From Streptomyces koelreuteriae (GTDB taxonomy: Bacteria > Actinomycetota > Actinomycetes > Streptomycetales > Streptomycetaceae), in the NCBI RefSeq assembly GCF_018604545.1, contig NZ_CP075896.1, forward strand, positions 4,154,001 through 4,218,000: a stretch of 64,000 bases of DNA. The letters run 5' to 3'. Positions 55,003-63,823 of this stretch are shown here, in pieces (positions within the stretch are counted from its first letter, which is position 1; the number at the start of each line of letters is the position of its first letter). Below the pieces are notes generated by a model, which was not told where the DNA came from, searched no databases, and saw only the letters and a program-made list of their open reading frames with translations. Position numbers and translations under genes: made by a program.

Positions 55003-55455
55003 TCACAGCGAGAGCTTGAAGCCCGTGTGGGAGGCCGTGAAGCCGAGCCGCTCGTAGAAGCGGTGGGCGTCGGTGCGCGAGGTGTCGGAGGTCAGCTGGA
55101 CCAACTGGCAGCCCGAGTCGCGGGATTCGCTGATCGCCCACTCGATGAGCTGTGTCCCCAGGCCGCTGCCGCGTTCGTCGGCGTGGATGCGCACGCCTTC
55201 GATGATCGACCTGGTCGCACCGCGTCGGGACAGCCCGGGAATGATCGTGAGCTGGAGCGTGCCGACGACCCGGCCCTCCCGCACCGCCACGACCAGTCGC
55301 TGGTTGGGGTCGCTGCTGAGCCGCTCCAGCGCGGTCAGGTACGGGGCGAGGTCGTCCGGTGACTCGCGCTGTGCGCCCAGGGGGTCGTCCGCGAGCATTC
55401 CGACGATCGCCGGGACGTCGTCGGTGACGGCGGCACGTATCTCAAGATCTCCCAT
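55003..55455 (-). CDS. GNAT family N-acetyltransferase
   Basis: 150 residues, a single GNAT domain. The acetyl-CoA pyrophosphate loop is in ADERGSGLGTQLIEWA, followed by LTSDTSRTDAHRFYERLGF, common in small amine acetyltransferases. The substrate is unknown. It lies 39 bases downstream of marR on the same strand, so the two may share a transcript. Confidence 0.9.
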   Translation of the reverse strand: MGDLEIRAAVTDDVPAIVGMLADDPLGAQRESPDDLAPYLTALERLSSDPNQRLVVAVREGRVVGTLQLTIIPGLSRRGATRSIIEGVRIHADERGSGLGTQLIEWAISESRDSGCQLVQLTSDTSRTDAHRFYERLGFTASHTGFKLSL

Positions 55456-55494
55456 GGGCGCAGCCTACGCAGAGGTGCCCGGCGCGGCAGCGTC

Positions 55495-55959
55495 CTATGC
55501 GGGCACCGGGGCCTTCAGCGTCTCGACCACCCGGACCAGCGGGGCCAGCTCGGGGTTCTTCGCCGCCTCGTCCAGGGCCTCACGCAGGGCGGCGTCATTG
55601 GTCGGCCGTGCCGCTTCCAGCAGCTCGAGGCCCGCCTCGGTGACGTTCGTGTAGATGCCCCGGCGGTCGGTGGGGCACAGATAGCGCTCCAGGAGCCCGC
55701 GGTCCTCGAGGCGGGTGACCAGACGGGTGGTGGCGCTCTGGCTGAGCACGACCGCGTCGGCGACCTGCTTCATCTGCAGATGGCCCCCGTCCCCGTCGTG
55801 CTGTCGGCTGAGCACGTCCAGCAGGGAGTACTCCCGCGCGCTCAGGTCGTGCTGGGCCTGCAGGGCGCGCTCGATGTGGCCCTCGATCCTCCCGTGCAGC
55901 AGGGAAAGGGCGCACCAGCCCTGGGCGAGCGCGGTGAGCGCGGGGTCCGTCGCTGTCAT
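55495..55959 (-). CDS. MarR family transcriptional regulator
   Basis: 154 residues from ATG 55959 (MTATDPALTALAQGW), with GGAGG upstream. The winged-helix core reads LSAREYSLLDVLSR and MKQVADAVVLSQSATTRLVTRLEDRGLLERYLCPTDRRGIYTNVT, with the family's DRR wing. It is divergent from an MFS exporter with a 142-base gap, the classical layout of a drug-responsive repressor controlling itself and its pump. Confidence 0.93.
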   Translation of the reverse strand: MTATDPALTALAQGWCALSLLHGRIEGHIERALQAQHDLSAREYSLLDVLSRQHDGDGGHLQMKQVADAVVLSQSATTRLVTRLEDRGLLERYLCPTDRRGIYTNVTEAGLELLEAARPTNDAALREALDEAAKNPELAPLVRVVETLKAPVPA

Positions 55960-56101
55960 TGGCGTTTCCTCCGTCCCGGAGCGGCTGACACCCAGGATAG
56001 AGCAGCCCTGCAATTGACGTCGTTTGCCTATAGCCCGCGTGTGCAACTATTGTGGACGCACGCAAAGCGCTCCTGCAATCTTCTGGGAAGGTAACCCCTC
56101 C

Positions 56102-57310
56102 ATGCCTCTCGCGCTTCTGGCCCTCGCGATCGGGGCCTTCGGGATCGGAACGACGGAATTCGTGATCATGGGCTTGCTGCCCCAGGTCGCGGGCGACTAC
56201 GGGGTCTCCATCCCCACCGCCGGGTACCTGGTGACCGGCTATGCGCTCGGTGTCATGTTCGGCGCCCCGCTGATGACCGTCCTCGGCACCAAGGTCTCCC
56301 GCAAGCGGATGCTGATGGTGCTGATGGGCCTGTTCATCGTCGGCAATCTGCTCTCGGCTCTCGCCCCCGCCTTCTCCGTCATGCTGATCGGCCGGATCGT
56401 CGCCTCGCTCGCCCATGGCGCCTTCTTCGGTATCGGCGCGGTCGTCGCGGCCGAACTGGTGGCCCCGGACAAGAAGGCCGGAGCCATCTCGATGATGTTC
56501 ACCGGGCTGACCGTCGCCAACGTCGTCGGCGTCCCGCTGGGCACGCTCGTCGGACAGTCCCTCGGCTGGCGTGTGACCTTCGCCGTCGTCGCCGCCCTCG
56601 GTGTCATCGGCCTGGCCGGCATCGCCCGGCTCGTCCCCGATATGCCCAAGCCGGAGGGCGTGCACCTGAAGCACGAGCTGGCCGCCTTCAAGAACGTGCA
56701 GGTGCTGCTCGCGATGGCGATGACCGTCCTCGGCTTCGGCGGTGTCTTCGCGGCCATCACCTACATCGCGCCGATGATGACCCACGTCACCGGCTTCGCC
56801 GAGGGCTCCGTCACCTGGCTGCTGGTCCTCTTCGGCCTCGGCATGGTCGGCGGCAACCTCGTCGGCGGCAAGTTCGCCGACCGCGCCCTGATGCCCATGC
56901 TGTACGTCTCCCTGGGCGCCCTGGCCGTCGTGCTGGCGCTGTTCACCCTCACCGCGCACGACAAGCTGCTGTCGGCCGTCACGATCGCGCTGATCGGCGC
57001 CCTGGGCTTCGCCACCGTCCCGCCGCTCCAGAAGCGGGTCCTCGACCAGGCGCACGGTGCCCCGACTCTGGCCTCCGCCGTGAACATCGGCGCCTTCAAC
57101 CTGGGCAACGCCCTCTCCGCGTGGCTCGGCGGCCTCGTGATCGCGGCGGGCCTCGGCTACACCGCCCCCAACTGGGTCGGTGCCGCCCTGGCGGCGGGCG
57201 CCCTGCTCCTGGCCTTCCTCTCGGCCGCTCTGGAGCGCCGCGACGGTGCCCGCGGCACCGCCGTCACGGGAGCCGCGCCGGCCGAGCAGCGGACCGCCGT
57301 CCACCACTGA
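56102..57310 (+). CDS. MFS efflux transporter (AraJ/DHA1-like)
   Basis: 402 residues from ATG 56102 (MPLALLALAIGAFGIGTTEFVIMGLLPQVAGD). Twelve transmembrane helices are visible. The EFVIMGLLP and GYALGVMFGAPLMTVLGTKVSRKRMLM motifs identify the AraJ-like sugar/drug exporter group. Probably repressed by the divergent MarR protein. GlcG-type gene follows 67 bases downstream and may be co-transcribed. Confidence 0.92.
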   Translation: MPLALLALAIGAFGIGTTEFVIMGLLPQVAGDYGVSIPTAGYLVTGYALGVMFGAPLMTVLGTKVSRKRMLMVLMGLFIVGNLLSALAPAFSVMLIGRIVASLAHGAFFGIGAVVAAELVAPDKKAGAISMMFTGLTVANVVGVPLGTLVGQSLGWRVTFAVVAALGVIGLAGIARLVPDMPKPEGVHLKHELAAFKNVQVLLAMAMTVLGFGGVFAAITYIAPMMTHVTGFAEGSVTWLLVLFGLGMVGGNLVGGKFADRALMPMLYVSLGALAVVLALFTLTAHDKLLSAVTIALIGALGFATVPPLQKRVLDQAHGAPTLASAVNIGAFNLGNALSAWLGGLVIAAGLGYTAPNWVGAALAAGALLLAFLSAALERRDGARGTAVTGAAPAEQRTAVHH

Positions 57311-57377
57311 GCCACCGGGACGCCTCGGCCCGGAGCCAGACCAGAACCAACCAGAAAGTCCCTAGGAGAACCCCCTC

Positions 57378-57800
57378 ATGAGCACCACCACAGCCGTCGC
57401 CCCGCTGACCACCCAGGACGCCGACGCCCTCGTCACCGCCGCCCGTCGTGCCGCCGAGGCCGCAGGTGTGACCGTCAGTGTCACCGTCCTGGACGCGGGT
57501 GGTCATCTGCTCGCCTTCCGGCGTGACGACCGTGCCGTGCTGATCTCCGGCGAGACCAGCACCCGCAAGGCCTACACCGCTCTCCAGCTGAACGCGCCCA
57601 CCGCCGACCTCGTCGACGCCGTGCAGCCCGGAGGGCCCTTCCACACGCTGCCGACCGCGCTCGACCGGCCGCTGCTGTTCATCGCGGGCGGCGTGCCGGT
57701 GCACCGCGACGGCCGCCTGATCGGCGCGATCGGCGTCGGCGGTGGCGCCCCGGAGCAGGACCACGGCTTCGCCACGACCGCCGTGGAGACCCTCGCCTGA
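57378..57800 (+). CDS. GlcG/HbpS family protein
   Basis: 140 residues. The fold is recognised from AAGVTVSVTVLDAGGHLLAFRRDD, SGETSTRKAYTAL and VPVHRDGRLIGAIGVGGGAPEQDHGFA. Members include the haem-binding HbpS of S. reticuli and GlcG of glycolate operons. HbpS is exported and works with the SenS/SenR system; this protein has no signal peptide and no sensor genes beside it. Its role with the MFS pump is therefore unclear. Confidence 0.9.
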   Translation: MSTTTAVAPLTTQDADALVTAARRAAEAAGVTVSVTVLDAGGHLLAFRRDDRAVLISGETSTRKAYTALQLNAPTADLVDAVQPGGPFHTLPTALDRPLLFIAGGVPVHRDGRLIGAIGVGGGAPEQDHGFATTAVETLA

Positions 57801-57817
57801 CCCGGACCCGGCACACG

Positions 57818-57860
57818 CGACTACGCCTGCTCCCCGATCCCCGGGGAGCAGGCGTAGTCG
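57818..57860. terminator. Bidirectional terminator between GlcG-type and GNAT genes
   Basis: Perfect 18-base stem CGACTACGCCTGCTCCCC (57818-57835) / GGGGAGCAGGCGTAGTCG (57843-57860), 7-base loop. Convergent genes end on both sides. Confidence 0.85.
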
Positions 57861-57895
57861 TATCCGGGGGCCTTCAGCCCGGGTGTCCGCGCTCC

Positions 57896-58762
57896 TCAGC
57901 CCGCCGCGACCGTGACCGGCGCGAACCGGCGGGTCCAGTCTCCGGGCAGCTCGGTGATTCCGTACGTCATCACCGAGTTGAAGGCGATGGAGGCCAGGCC
58001 GCGCTCCTTCACCCACGCCAGGAGCTCCTCGTGCCGCACGTCGATATCGGTGCGCAGAGGACGGTCGGTGTGGGCCGCGAGGGAGGCGAGGAGCGCCTGG
58101 GCGACCGCCGTGTCGCGTGCGATGAGCGGGCCGACGACATGGGTGTCCATGTTGGGCCAGGCGGCCGCGTACCCGATGATCCGCCCGCCCTCCTCGGCCA
58201 CGCGCAACTGGTCGGCGAAGGCGGGCAGTCGCGTGACGATGTGCGTGCGGTCGGTCCCGAACGCCTGCTCGTCGAGCCGGAGGATGGCGGAAAGGTCCTC
58301 GGCGGTCGCGGCACGGGTGGCGACCTCGGGATCCGGTCCGCCGGGAGTGAAGTGGCCGCGCACCATCTCCGCTCGCCCGGTGACCTTGAAGCCGAGTTCC
58401 TCGTAGAGGGGGCGGCCGTTCGGTGTCGCGTGCAGGGTGAGGGGGGTGGGGCCCATCGCCGAGACGACATGGTGCATCAGTCGGCGTCCCACACCCTGTC
58501 GGGCATACCGATCGGCGACCAGAACCATGCCGATTGCCGCGAGGGCGGGGTGCTCCTGCGGTCCGTACTCGGTGACGACGCAGGCGCTCACGAGGCCGCC
58601 GTCGGGGTCATCGATGCCGTAGCCCTTCCCAGCCGTGAGGAGGAAGCCCCACTTGTGCTCCTCCCGTGGCCACCCCCGGTCCTGAGACAAGTCGGCGCAG
58701 GCGGCGAGATCGCGGAGCGTCAGACGGCGGATGGGCAATGAGGCAAGGGAAGGAGTCGGCAC
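57896..58762 (-). CDS. Two-domain GNAT acetyltransferase
   Basis: 288 residues. The N-terminal GNAT domain has RYARQGVGRRLMHHVV (acetyl-CoA loop) and LYEELGFKVTG. The C-terminal half resembles a second, degenerate GNAT domain (RLDEQAFGTDRTHIVTRLP, RIIGYAAAWPN). This tandem arrangement is seen in several Streptomyces acetyltransferases of unknown substrate. It is read away from the flavohemoglobin gene. Confidence 0.88.
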   Translation of the reverse strand: MPTPSLASLPIRRLTLRDLAACADLSQDRGWPREEHKWGFLLTAGKGYGIDDPDGGLVSACVVTEYGPQEHPALAAIGMVLVADRYARQGVGRRLMHHVVSAMGPTPLTLHATPNGRPLYEELGFKVTGRAEMVRGHFTPGGPDPEVATRAATAEDLSAILRLDEQAFGTDRTHIVTRLPAFADQLRVAEEGGRIIGYAAAWPNMDTHVVGPLIARDTAVAQALLASLAAHTDRPLRTDIDVRHEELLAWVKERGLASIAFNSVMTYGITELPGDWTRRFAPVTVAAG

Positions 58763-59327
58763 GCAGGTCAGGCTGTCCGACAGGGGCCCCTGACGTCCAC
58801 CGCTTTCCCCGGACCCATACGAGCTTTTGGCCAGTTGTAGCCGTCTGCACAGAGAGCGGTCAGGGAGCGGTCAGACGCTGGACGTTTCACGTGAAACACA
58901 GGCGCGATGTCCAGTAGTTGGCAGTACTGATGATTCGCGCGGTGCCCTCATTCGTGATGAGGGAAGGGGGGACTTGTGTGCACGGCGGTGGCCGGTAGGG
59001 TCGACTCCGGTTCGCATTCGGGGCGGGTGACCCGTTCCGTGCGGGCCGGACAGAGGGCAATGCAGCCTAATGGGACGGAGAGATCGAAGACCCGCGTTTT
59101 CGGTTACGCGACTGAGCCGTCCAGACGAGTGGGAAGCTCGGGTGAGAGCACTGCGGGCAATGTCACACTCTTGCCTACTTGTCCGTACGGAGCCGAAATA
59201 CGGGTTGAATGTGGCCGCATTGGCCACGACATGGATGGGAACGCAGACCGTCCACGGGGGAAAGCAGGCACCTTCCGAATAGGGAAGTGCGCAGACCGAC
59301 CGAAAGATGCTCGAGGCGAGGCACACC
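58763..59327. promoter_or_regulatory. Divergent gap upstream of the flavohemoglobin gene
   Basis: 565 bases without a convincing gene. It contains a perfect parS at 58884-58897. A short frame (59070-59282) has no ribosome-binding site. The ribosome-binding region for the downstream gene is CGAGGCGAGG (59312-59321). A nitric-oxide-responsive site might be expected here, but I see no clear match. Confidence 0.45.
58884..58897. other. parS: parS site
   Basis: Perfect GTTTCACGTGAAAC in the divergent gap, 122 bases from the GNAT start. Confidence 0.95.
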
Positions 59328-60929
59328 ATGGACGCTCCGACCACCACGTCGGCCGACAACGGCACTTCCGGCGGCGGAGGCGGCTGGTTCACGCCCCGCA
59401 AGAAGCCGACGACGACACCGGACAGCGAACCCGCTGCGCCGGAGGGGCGCCGCCCGGCCGCGATACGCCCCGTGGGCAGGCCAGGGCCCGCTCCGGAGAC
59501 TCCGGCCGACGGCACGGCGGTGCCGCCCGCTCCGACGACCAGCGGCGCGAGTACCGGTGAGCCCGAACAGGCGCGTGCGCCTCAGGAAGCGATACCCGCG
59601 CCCAGTCCCCTGGCCGCACAGCACGCCTCGGCTCCCGCCGCGGCAAGCGTCGCCGCTGCCTCGTCAGCGGGTCCCGCGCCCACGACGCTCACACCGGCGC
59701 CGTTCGCCTCCACCGCTCCCTCCGCACCCGGCCCCGACGAGACGTGGGTTCCCACCCAGCGGCCCACCCCCGCGTCGCACCCGGGCCAAGCCGCCTCCGC
59801 ACCGGCCCAGGAAGCGTCCCCGGACGCCGTCCTCGTCCGCCGTGCCATGGCCGAGGTCGCACCCGTGGCCGAGAAGGTCACGTCGTACTTCTACGCCCTG
59901 CTCTTCGTCCGCTACCCGGACCTGCGGCCGATGTTCCCGCCCGCGATGGACACGCAGCGGGACCGTCTGCTCAAGGCGCTGCTCACGGCCGCCGAGCACA
60001 TCGACAACAAAGAGGTCCTGGTCGACTACCTGCAGAACCTCGGCCGGGGCCACCGCAAGTACGGAACGCGGGCCGAGCACTACCCGGCCGTCGGCGAATG
60101 CCTCATCGGCGCGCTGAGCAAGTACGCCGCCGGGGTCTGGAACGAGGAGATGGAGGCGGCCTGGATCCGGACCTACACCACCATCTCCCAGGTCATGATC
60201 GACGCGGCGGCCACGGACGAATTGCGTGCCCCGGCCTGGTGGTACGCCGAGGTCGTCACGCACGACCTCAGAACTCCGGACGTCGCGGTCATCACCGTCC
60301 GCCCCGACCAGCCGTACCCCTTCCTCGCCGGGCAGTACACGAGCGTGGAGACACCCTGGTGGCCCCGGATCTGGCGGCACTACTCCTTCGCCGCGGCGCC
60401 CCGCTCCGACGGCCTGCTGTCGTTCCATGTGAAGGCCGTCCCGGCCGGCTGGGTCTCCAACGCCCTGGTGCACCGTGCCCGCCCCGGCGACATCATCCGG
60501 CTCGGCCCGCCCGCCGGCGCCATGACCGTGGACCACACCACCGAGAGCGGTCTGCTCTGCGTGGGCGGCGGCACGGGCATCGCGCCCATCAAGGCACTGG
60601 TCGAAGACGTCGCCGAGCACGGGGACCGCCGGTCGGTCGAGGTCTTCTACGGGGCCCGCACCGATCACGACCTGTACGACATCGACACCATGCTCCGCCT
60701 CCAGCAGAGCCACCCCTGGCTCTCGGTCCGCGCGATCATCGACCAGCAGGCACACCAGCAGCTCCCGGACGCGATCCGCGCCTACGGGCCATGGGACGAG
60801 TTCGACGCCTATCTCTCGGGCCCGCCCGGGATGATCCGCAGCGGTGTGGACGCCCTGAGGGACGTCGGTATCCCGTCGGACCGTATTCGGCACGACTCCG
60901 TGGAGGAACTGGTCGCGGCCGGGCCCTGA
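59328..60929 (+). CDS. Flavohemoglobin-like protein with long disordered N-terminus
   Basis: 533 residues from ATG 59328 (MDAPTTTSADNGTSGGG). The first ~160 residues are Pro/Ala/Ser-rich and disordered, unusual for the family. A globin domain (about 165-295) follows with the B10 tyrosine in YFYALLF (Y189) and the proximal histidine in GRGHRKYG (H242). The FAD domain has RHYSFA, and the NAD(P)H domain has CVGGGTGIAPIKALVED. Flavohemoglobins detoxify nitric oxide with O2, though some actinobacterial versions have other redox roles. Confidence 0.9.
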   Translation: MDAPTTTSADNGTSGGGGGWFTPRKKPTTTPDSEPAAPEGRRPAAIRPVGRPGPAPETPADGTAVPPAPTTSGASTGEPEQARAPQEAIPAPSPLAAQHASAPAAASVAAASSAGPAPTTLTPAPFASTAPSAPGPDETWVPTQRPTPASHPGQAASAPAQEASPDAVLVRRAMAEVAPVAEKVTSYFYALLFVRYPDLRPMFPPAMDTQRDRLLKALLTAAEHIDNKEVLVDYLQNLGRGHRKYGTRAEHYPAVGECLIGALSKYAAGVWNEEMEAAWIRTYTTISQVMIDAAATDELRAPAWWYAEVVTHDLRTPDVAVITVRPDQPYPFLAGQYTSVETPWWPRIWRHYSFAAAPRSDGLLSFHVKAVPAGWVSNALVHRARPGDIIRLGPPAGAMTVDHTTESGLLCVGGGTGIAPIKALVEDVAEHGDRRSVEVFYGARTDHDLYDIDTMLRLQQSHPWLSVRAIIDQQAHQQLPDAIRAYGPWDEFDAYLSGPPGMIRSGVDALRDVGIPSDRIRHDSVEELVAAGP

Positions 60930-60942
60930 ACCGCTGCCGGTG

Positions 60943-61425
60943 TCAGCCCAGGTCGGGGGCGTGCATGGCCCGTACGCCCTCGATGTTGCCGTCCAGGTAG
61001 TGCCGCAGCGACAGCGGCACCAGGTGCACGGAGGCGATCCCGACGCGGGTGAAGGGCACACGCACGATCTCGTACTCGCCGACGGGTTCGTCCACCTCGG
61101 GGCCGTGGCGGAGGGACGGGTCCATGGACTCCAGGTGGCAGACGAAGAAGTGCTGCACCTTCACACCGGTCGCGCCGCCGTCCTCCCCGATGTGCTCCAT
61201 GGTGTCCACGAAGCAGGGCACCACATCGATGATCTTGGCGCCGAGCTCCTCGTACACCTCTCGGTGCAGGGCGTCGACGACGGTCGAGTCGTCGGGCTCG
61301 ACCCCGCCGCCGGGAGTGAGCCAGTAGGGATCCACGCCCGGCTTGGTGCGCTTGATCAGGATCAGGTCGTCACCGTCCAGCAGAATGGCACGGGCGGTGC
61401 GCTTGACCACAGGTCGGACGGTCAT
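60943..61425 (-). CDS. Nudix hydrolase family protein
   Basis: 160 residues from ATG 61425 (MTVRPVVKRTARAILLDGDD). The Nudix box reads GVEPDDS-TVVDALH-REVYEELGA: the metal-binding REVYEE core is kept, but the first glutamate of Gx5Ex7REUXEEXGU is Ser. The protein probably hydrolyses a nucleoside diphosphate derivative; the substrate is unknown. It is convergent with the flavohemoglobin gene, 13 bases apart. Confidence 0.88.
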   Translation of the reverse strand: MTVRPVVKRTARAILLDGDDLILIKRTKPGVDPYWLTPGGGVEPDDSTVVDALHREVYEELGAKIIDVVPCFVDTMEHIGEDGGATGVKVQHFFVCHLESMDPSLRHGPEVDEPVGEYEIVRVPFTRVGIASVHLVPLSLRHYLDGNIEGVRAMHAPDLG

Positions 61426-61446
61426 GAGTGAAATGTGGCCCGGCTG

Positions 61447-61460
61447 GTTCCACGTGAAAC
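61447..61460. other. parS: parS-like site with one mismatch
   Basis: GTTCCACGTGAAAC, one change from the consensus (position 4 C for T). It lies just upstream of the Nudix gene start (61425). Confidence 0.7.
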
Positions 61461-61513
61461 ATCGCGAATCGTCACCGGCCGAGCTCTCAGAGTGAGGCAC
61501 GGTCCCGGGCGCC

Positions 61514-62419
61514 TCAGCACCAGTCGGTCGAGGCGCGCTGCAACCACTCGTGGGCCCGCGCTATATGGGGCATCGCGAGCGTCCCGGTGCGGACCACCAG
61601 GAAGTAGGTCCGCAGCGGCGGCACCGCCGGCTCGTGCAGGGCGACGACGTCACCCCGTTCCAGCGCGGCCGCACACAGATAGCGCGGGAGCACCGCCAGG
61701 CCCGCCCCAGCGACCGCACAGGCCAGGACCGCGCGCAGGTCGGGAACGATGACCGTGCCCGGGGCGGCGGGGCGCGAGTCGAAGACGGAGGCCCAGTAGC
61801 GGGAGACGAAGGGCAGCGACTCGTGCACCTCCACCACGGGCACCTGCTCCAGGGACGGTTCCGGCTTGCGGTCCGGCTGCCCGGCGCCGATCTGTTCGGC
61901 CCAGCGCGGGGCGGCGACCAGGACGTGCTCCTCGTCGCAGAGAGCAGTCGCCGTGAGCAGGGCGCCCCGTGGCTGGGCCGTGCTGATGGCCAGATCGTGA
62001 TGCCCGGCGGAGAGCCCTTCCAGCGTCTCCTCGGCGTTTCCGAAGGAGGCGCGCAGGGCGAAGCCCTGACCGTCCTCGCCGATCAGCTCAGTGAGCGCGG
62101 GCAGAGCTCGTTCGGCGGTGAACTCCGCAGGCCCGGCGAGGTGCAGTGTCCGTAAGGAGGAGTCGTCGTCGAGGCCGGTCTCCGTTATCTCCACCAGAGC
62201 GTCGAGATGCGGTGCGGCCTTGTGGGCGAGTTCGTCGCCGATGCTCGTCGGGGTCACGCCACGGGCCTGCCGCAGGAACAGGGGGCGGCCCAGCTGCCGT
62301 TCCAGGGTCCGTATCTGCGAGGTGACGGCGGGCTGGGAGAGGCCCAGCAGGGCGGCGGCGCGGGTGAAGGAGCCGGCCCGGTGCACGGTCACGAAGGTCC
62401 GCAGCAAGGCCAGATCCAC
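61514..62419 (-). CDS. LysR family transcriptional regulator
   Basis: 301 residues from GTG 62417-62419 (VDLALLRTFVTVHRAGSFTRAAALLG), with GAGGGGAGAG upstream; a longer frame to 62470 lacks a site. The N-terminal winged helix has LSQPAVTSQIRTLERQLGRPLF. The C-terminal substrate-binding domain follows. It is read in the same direction as the neighbouring enzyme gene but is separated by a terminator. Target genes and effector are unknown. Confidence 0.92.
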   Translation of the reverse strand: MDLALLRTFVTVHRAGSFTRAAALLGLSQPAVTSQIRTLERQLGRPLFLRQARGVTPTSIGDELAHKAAPHLDALVEITETGLDDDSSLRTLHLAGPAEFTAERALPALTELIGEDGQGFALRASFGNAEETLEGLSAGHHDLAISTAQPRGALLTATALCDEEHVLVAAPRWAEQIGAGQPDRKPEPSLEQVPVVEVHESLPFVSRYWASVFDSRPAAPGTVIVPDLRAVLACAVAGAGLAVLPRYLCAAALERGDVVALHEPAVPPLRTYFLVVRTGTLAMPHIARAHEWLQRASTDWC

Positions 62420-62567
62420 CGCAGACTCTCCCCTCTTCGGCCCCGCTCCCGGCCCTCCGGCCCCGCTCAACTATAAATAAGTCGATAGGTCTCTGTCGCT
62501 ACTGTGATTGGACACTGACAGAGAGTCAACTAGCCTTGGTCGCGCGGTTCTTGCGCGCGGAACCGGG

Positions 62568-62606
62568 GGACGGTCCGAGCCACGAGGGGGGAGGCTCGGA
62601 CCGTCC
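62568..62606 (-). terminator. Terminator after the cystathionine lyase-type gene
   Basis: Perfect 14-base stem GGACGGTCCGAGCC (62568-62581) / GGCTCGGACCGTCC (62593-62606), 11-base loop, 12 bases past the stop. Confidence 0.8.
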
Positions 62607-62617
62607 GTGGGGGATGG

Positions 62618-63823
62618 TCAGGCCGCCGACGTGTCCAGTGCCCGCAGTACGTCCGCCATCAGGTCCTCGGGGTCCTCGGCGCCGACCGACAGGCGGATGA
62701 AGCCCTCCGGGACAGCGTCGCCGCCCCAGCGGCCGCGCCGTTCGGCCGTGGACCGTACCCCGCCGAAGCTCGTCGCGTCGTCCACGAGCCGCAGCGCGTC
62801 GAGGAAACGGTCGGCCCGCTCGCGCGTGGGCAGGGTGAACGACACCACGCACCCGAAGCGCCGCATCTGCTGAGCCGCGATCTTGTGCGCGGGGTCGTCG
62901 GGAAGTCCGGGATAGCGCAGTCCGGTCACCTCGGGACGCGCGCGCAGCGCTTCTGCGACCGCGAGGGCGGTCGTGCCCTGCCGGTCGACCCGCAGCTGCA
63001 ACGTCGCGATCGAACGGTGCGCGAGCCAGGCCTCCATGGGCCCGGGAATCGCTCCGGCGATCTTGCGCCAGCGGCGCACCGAGGCCATGGCCTCGGCGTC
63101 ACGGCCGACGACATAGCCCAGGAGGATGTCGCCGTGCCCCGTGAGCTGCTTGGTGCCGCTGGCCACCGCGAAGTCGGCGCCGAGCTCCAGGGGGCGCTGG
63201 CCGAGCGGTGTCGCGAGGGTGTTGTCGACGGCCACCAGGGCACCACGCGCGTGTGCCGCGTCGGCGAGCCGCCTGATGTCGCACACGTCGAGCCCGGGGT
63301 TCGACGGCGTCTCGATCCACAGCAGCTTCGCGCCGTCCAGGACGTCGAGCTGGGCGTCGCCGCGGGTCGGCGCGGTGCGTACCTCGATGCCGTAGGTCTC
63401 CAGCTGGGCGCGGACCAGGGGCAGTGCCTGATAGCCGTCGTCAGGCAGGACGCACACATCACCGGCGCGCAGCTGGGAGAAGAGCACCGCCGAGGTCGCG
63501 GCCATGCCCGACGCGAAGACGAGCGTCTCGGCGTCGTCCCGGCCGGGCGCCTCCAGCTCGCCGACTGCGCGCTCCAGCAGCGTCCAGGTCGGGTTCTCGT
63601 CACGGCCGTAGGTGTACGGGCCGGTCGGGTCGCCCGGCAGATGGAAGTGGGCGGCGAACACCGGTCCGGGCAGGGTGGGCTCGTGCTTGACCGGCTCGGG
63701 CAGCCCGGCCCGTACCGCCCGCGTGCCGTCACCGGCGTCGGCGGCGACCTGGGCCGCGTCGCCCGATGTCCGGGCCGTCCCGCCCGTCGATCCGCCCTGG
63801 TCACCCGTCGCGGATTCACTCAT
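62618..63823 (-). CDS. Cys/Met metabolism PLP enzyme (cystathionine gamma-lyase type)
   Basis: 401 residues, the family length of ~380-400. The PLP lysine is in SGTKQLTGHGD, and the substrate/PLP region has YTYGRDENPTWTLLE and FASGMAATSAVLFS. The first ~45 residues are a polar extension. It belongs to the trans-sulfuration enzymes (cystathionine gamma-lyase or synthase). Lyase is favoured by resemblance to Streptomyces annotations I recall, but sequence alone does not settle it. Its ATG overlaps the stop of the phosphatase gene (ATGA, 63820-63823), implying coupled translation. Confidence 0.85.
   Translation of the reverse strand: MSESATGDQGGSTGGTARTSGDAAQVAADAGDGTRAVRAGLPEPVKHEPTLPGPVFAAHFHLPGDPTGPYTYGRDENPTWTLLERAVGELEAPGRDDAETLVFASGMAATSAVLFSQLRAGDVCVLPDDGYQALPLVRAQLETYGIEVRTAPTRGDAQLDVLDGAKLLWIETPSNPGLDVCDIRRLADAAHARGALVAVDNTLATPLGQRPLELGADFAVASGTKQLTGHGDILLGYVVGRDAEAMASVRRWRKIAGAIPGPMEAWLAHRSIATLQLRVDRQGTTALAVAEALRARPEVTGLRYPGLPDDPAHKIAAQQMRRFGCVVSFTLPTRERADRFLDALRLVDDATSFGGVRSTAERRGRWGGDAVPEGFIRLSVGAEDPEDLMADVLRALDTSAA

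Noticed and set aside
59070..59282. A 70-codon frame upstream of the flavohemoglobin
   Set aside because: No ribosome-binding site and no recognisable family; treated as non-coding until there is conservation evidence.
21723..61460. Dense GTTTCACGTGAAAC repeats considered as a new repeat family or restriction/transposon element
   Set aside because: They match the established ParB-binding parS consensus, and parAB is encoded here.
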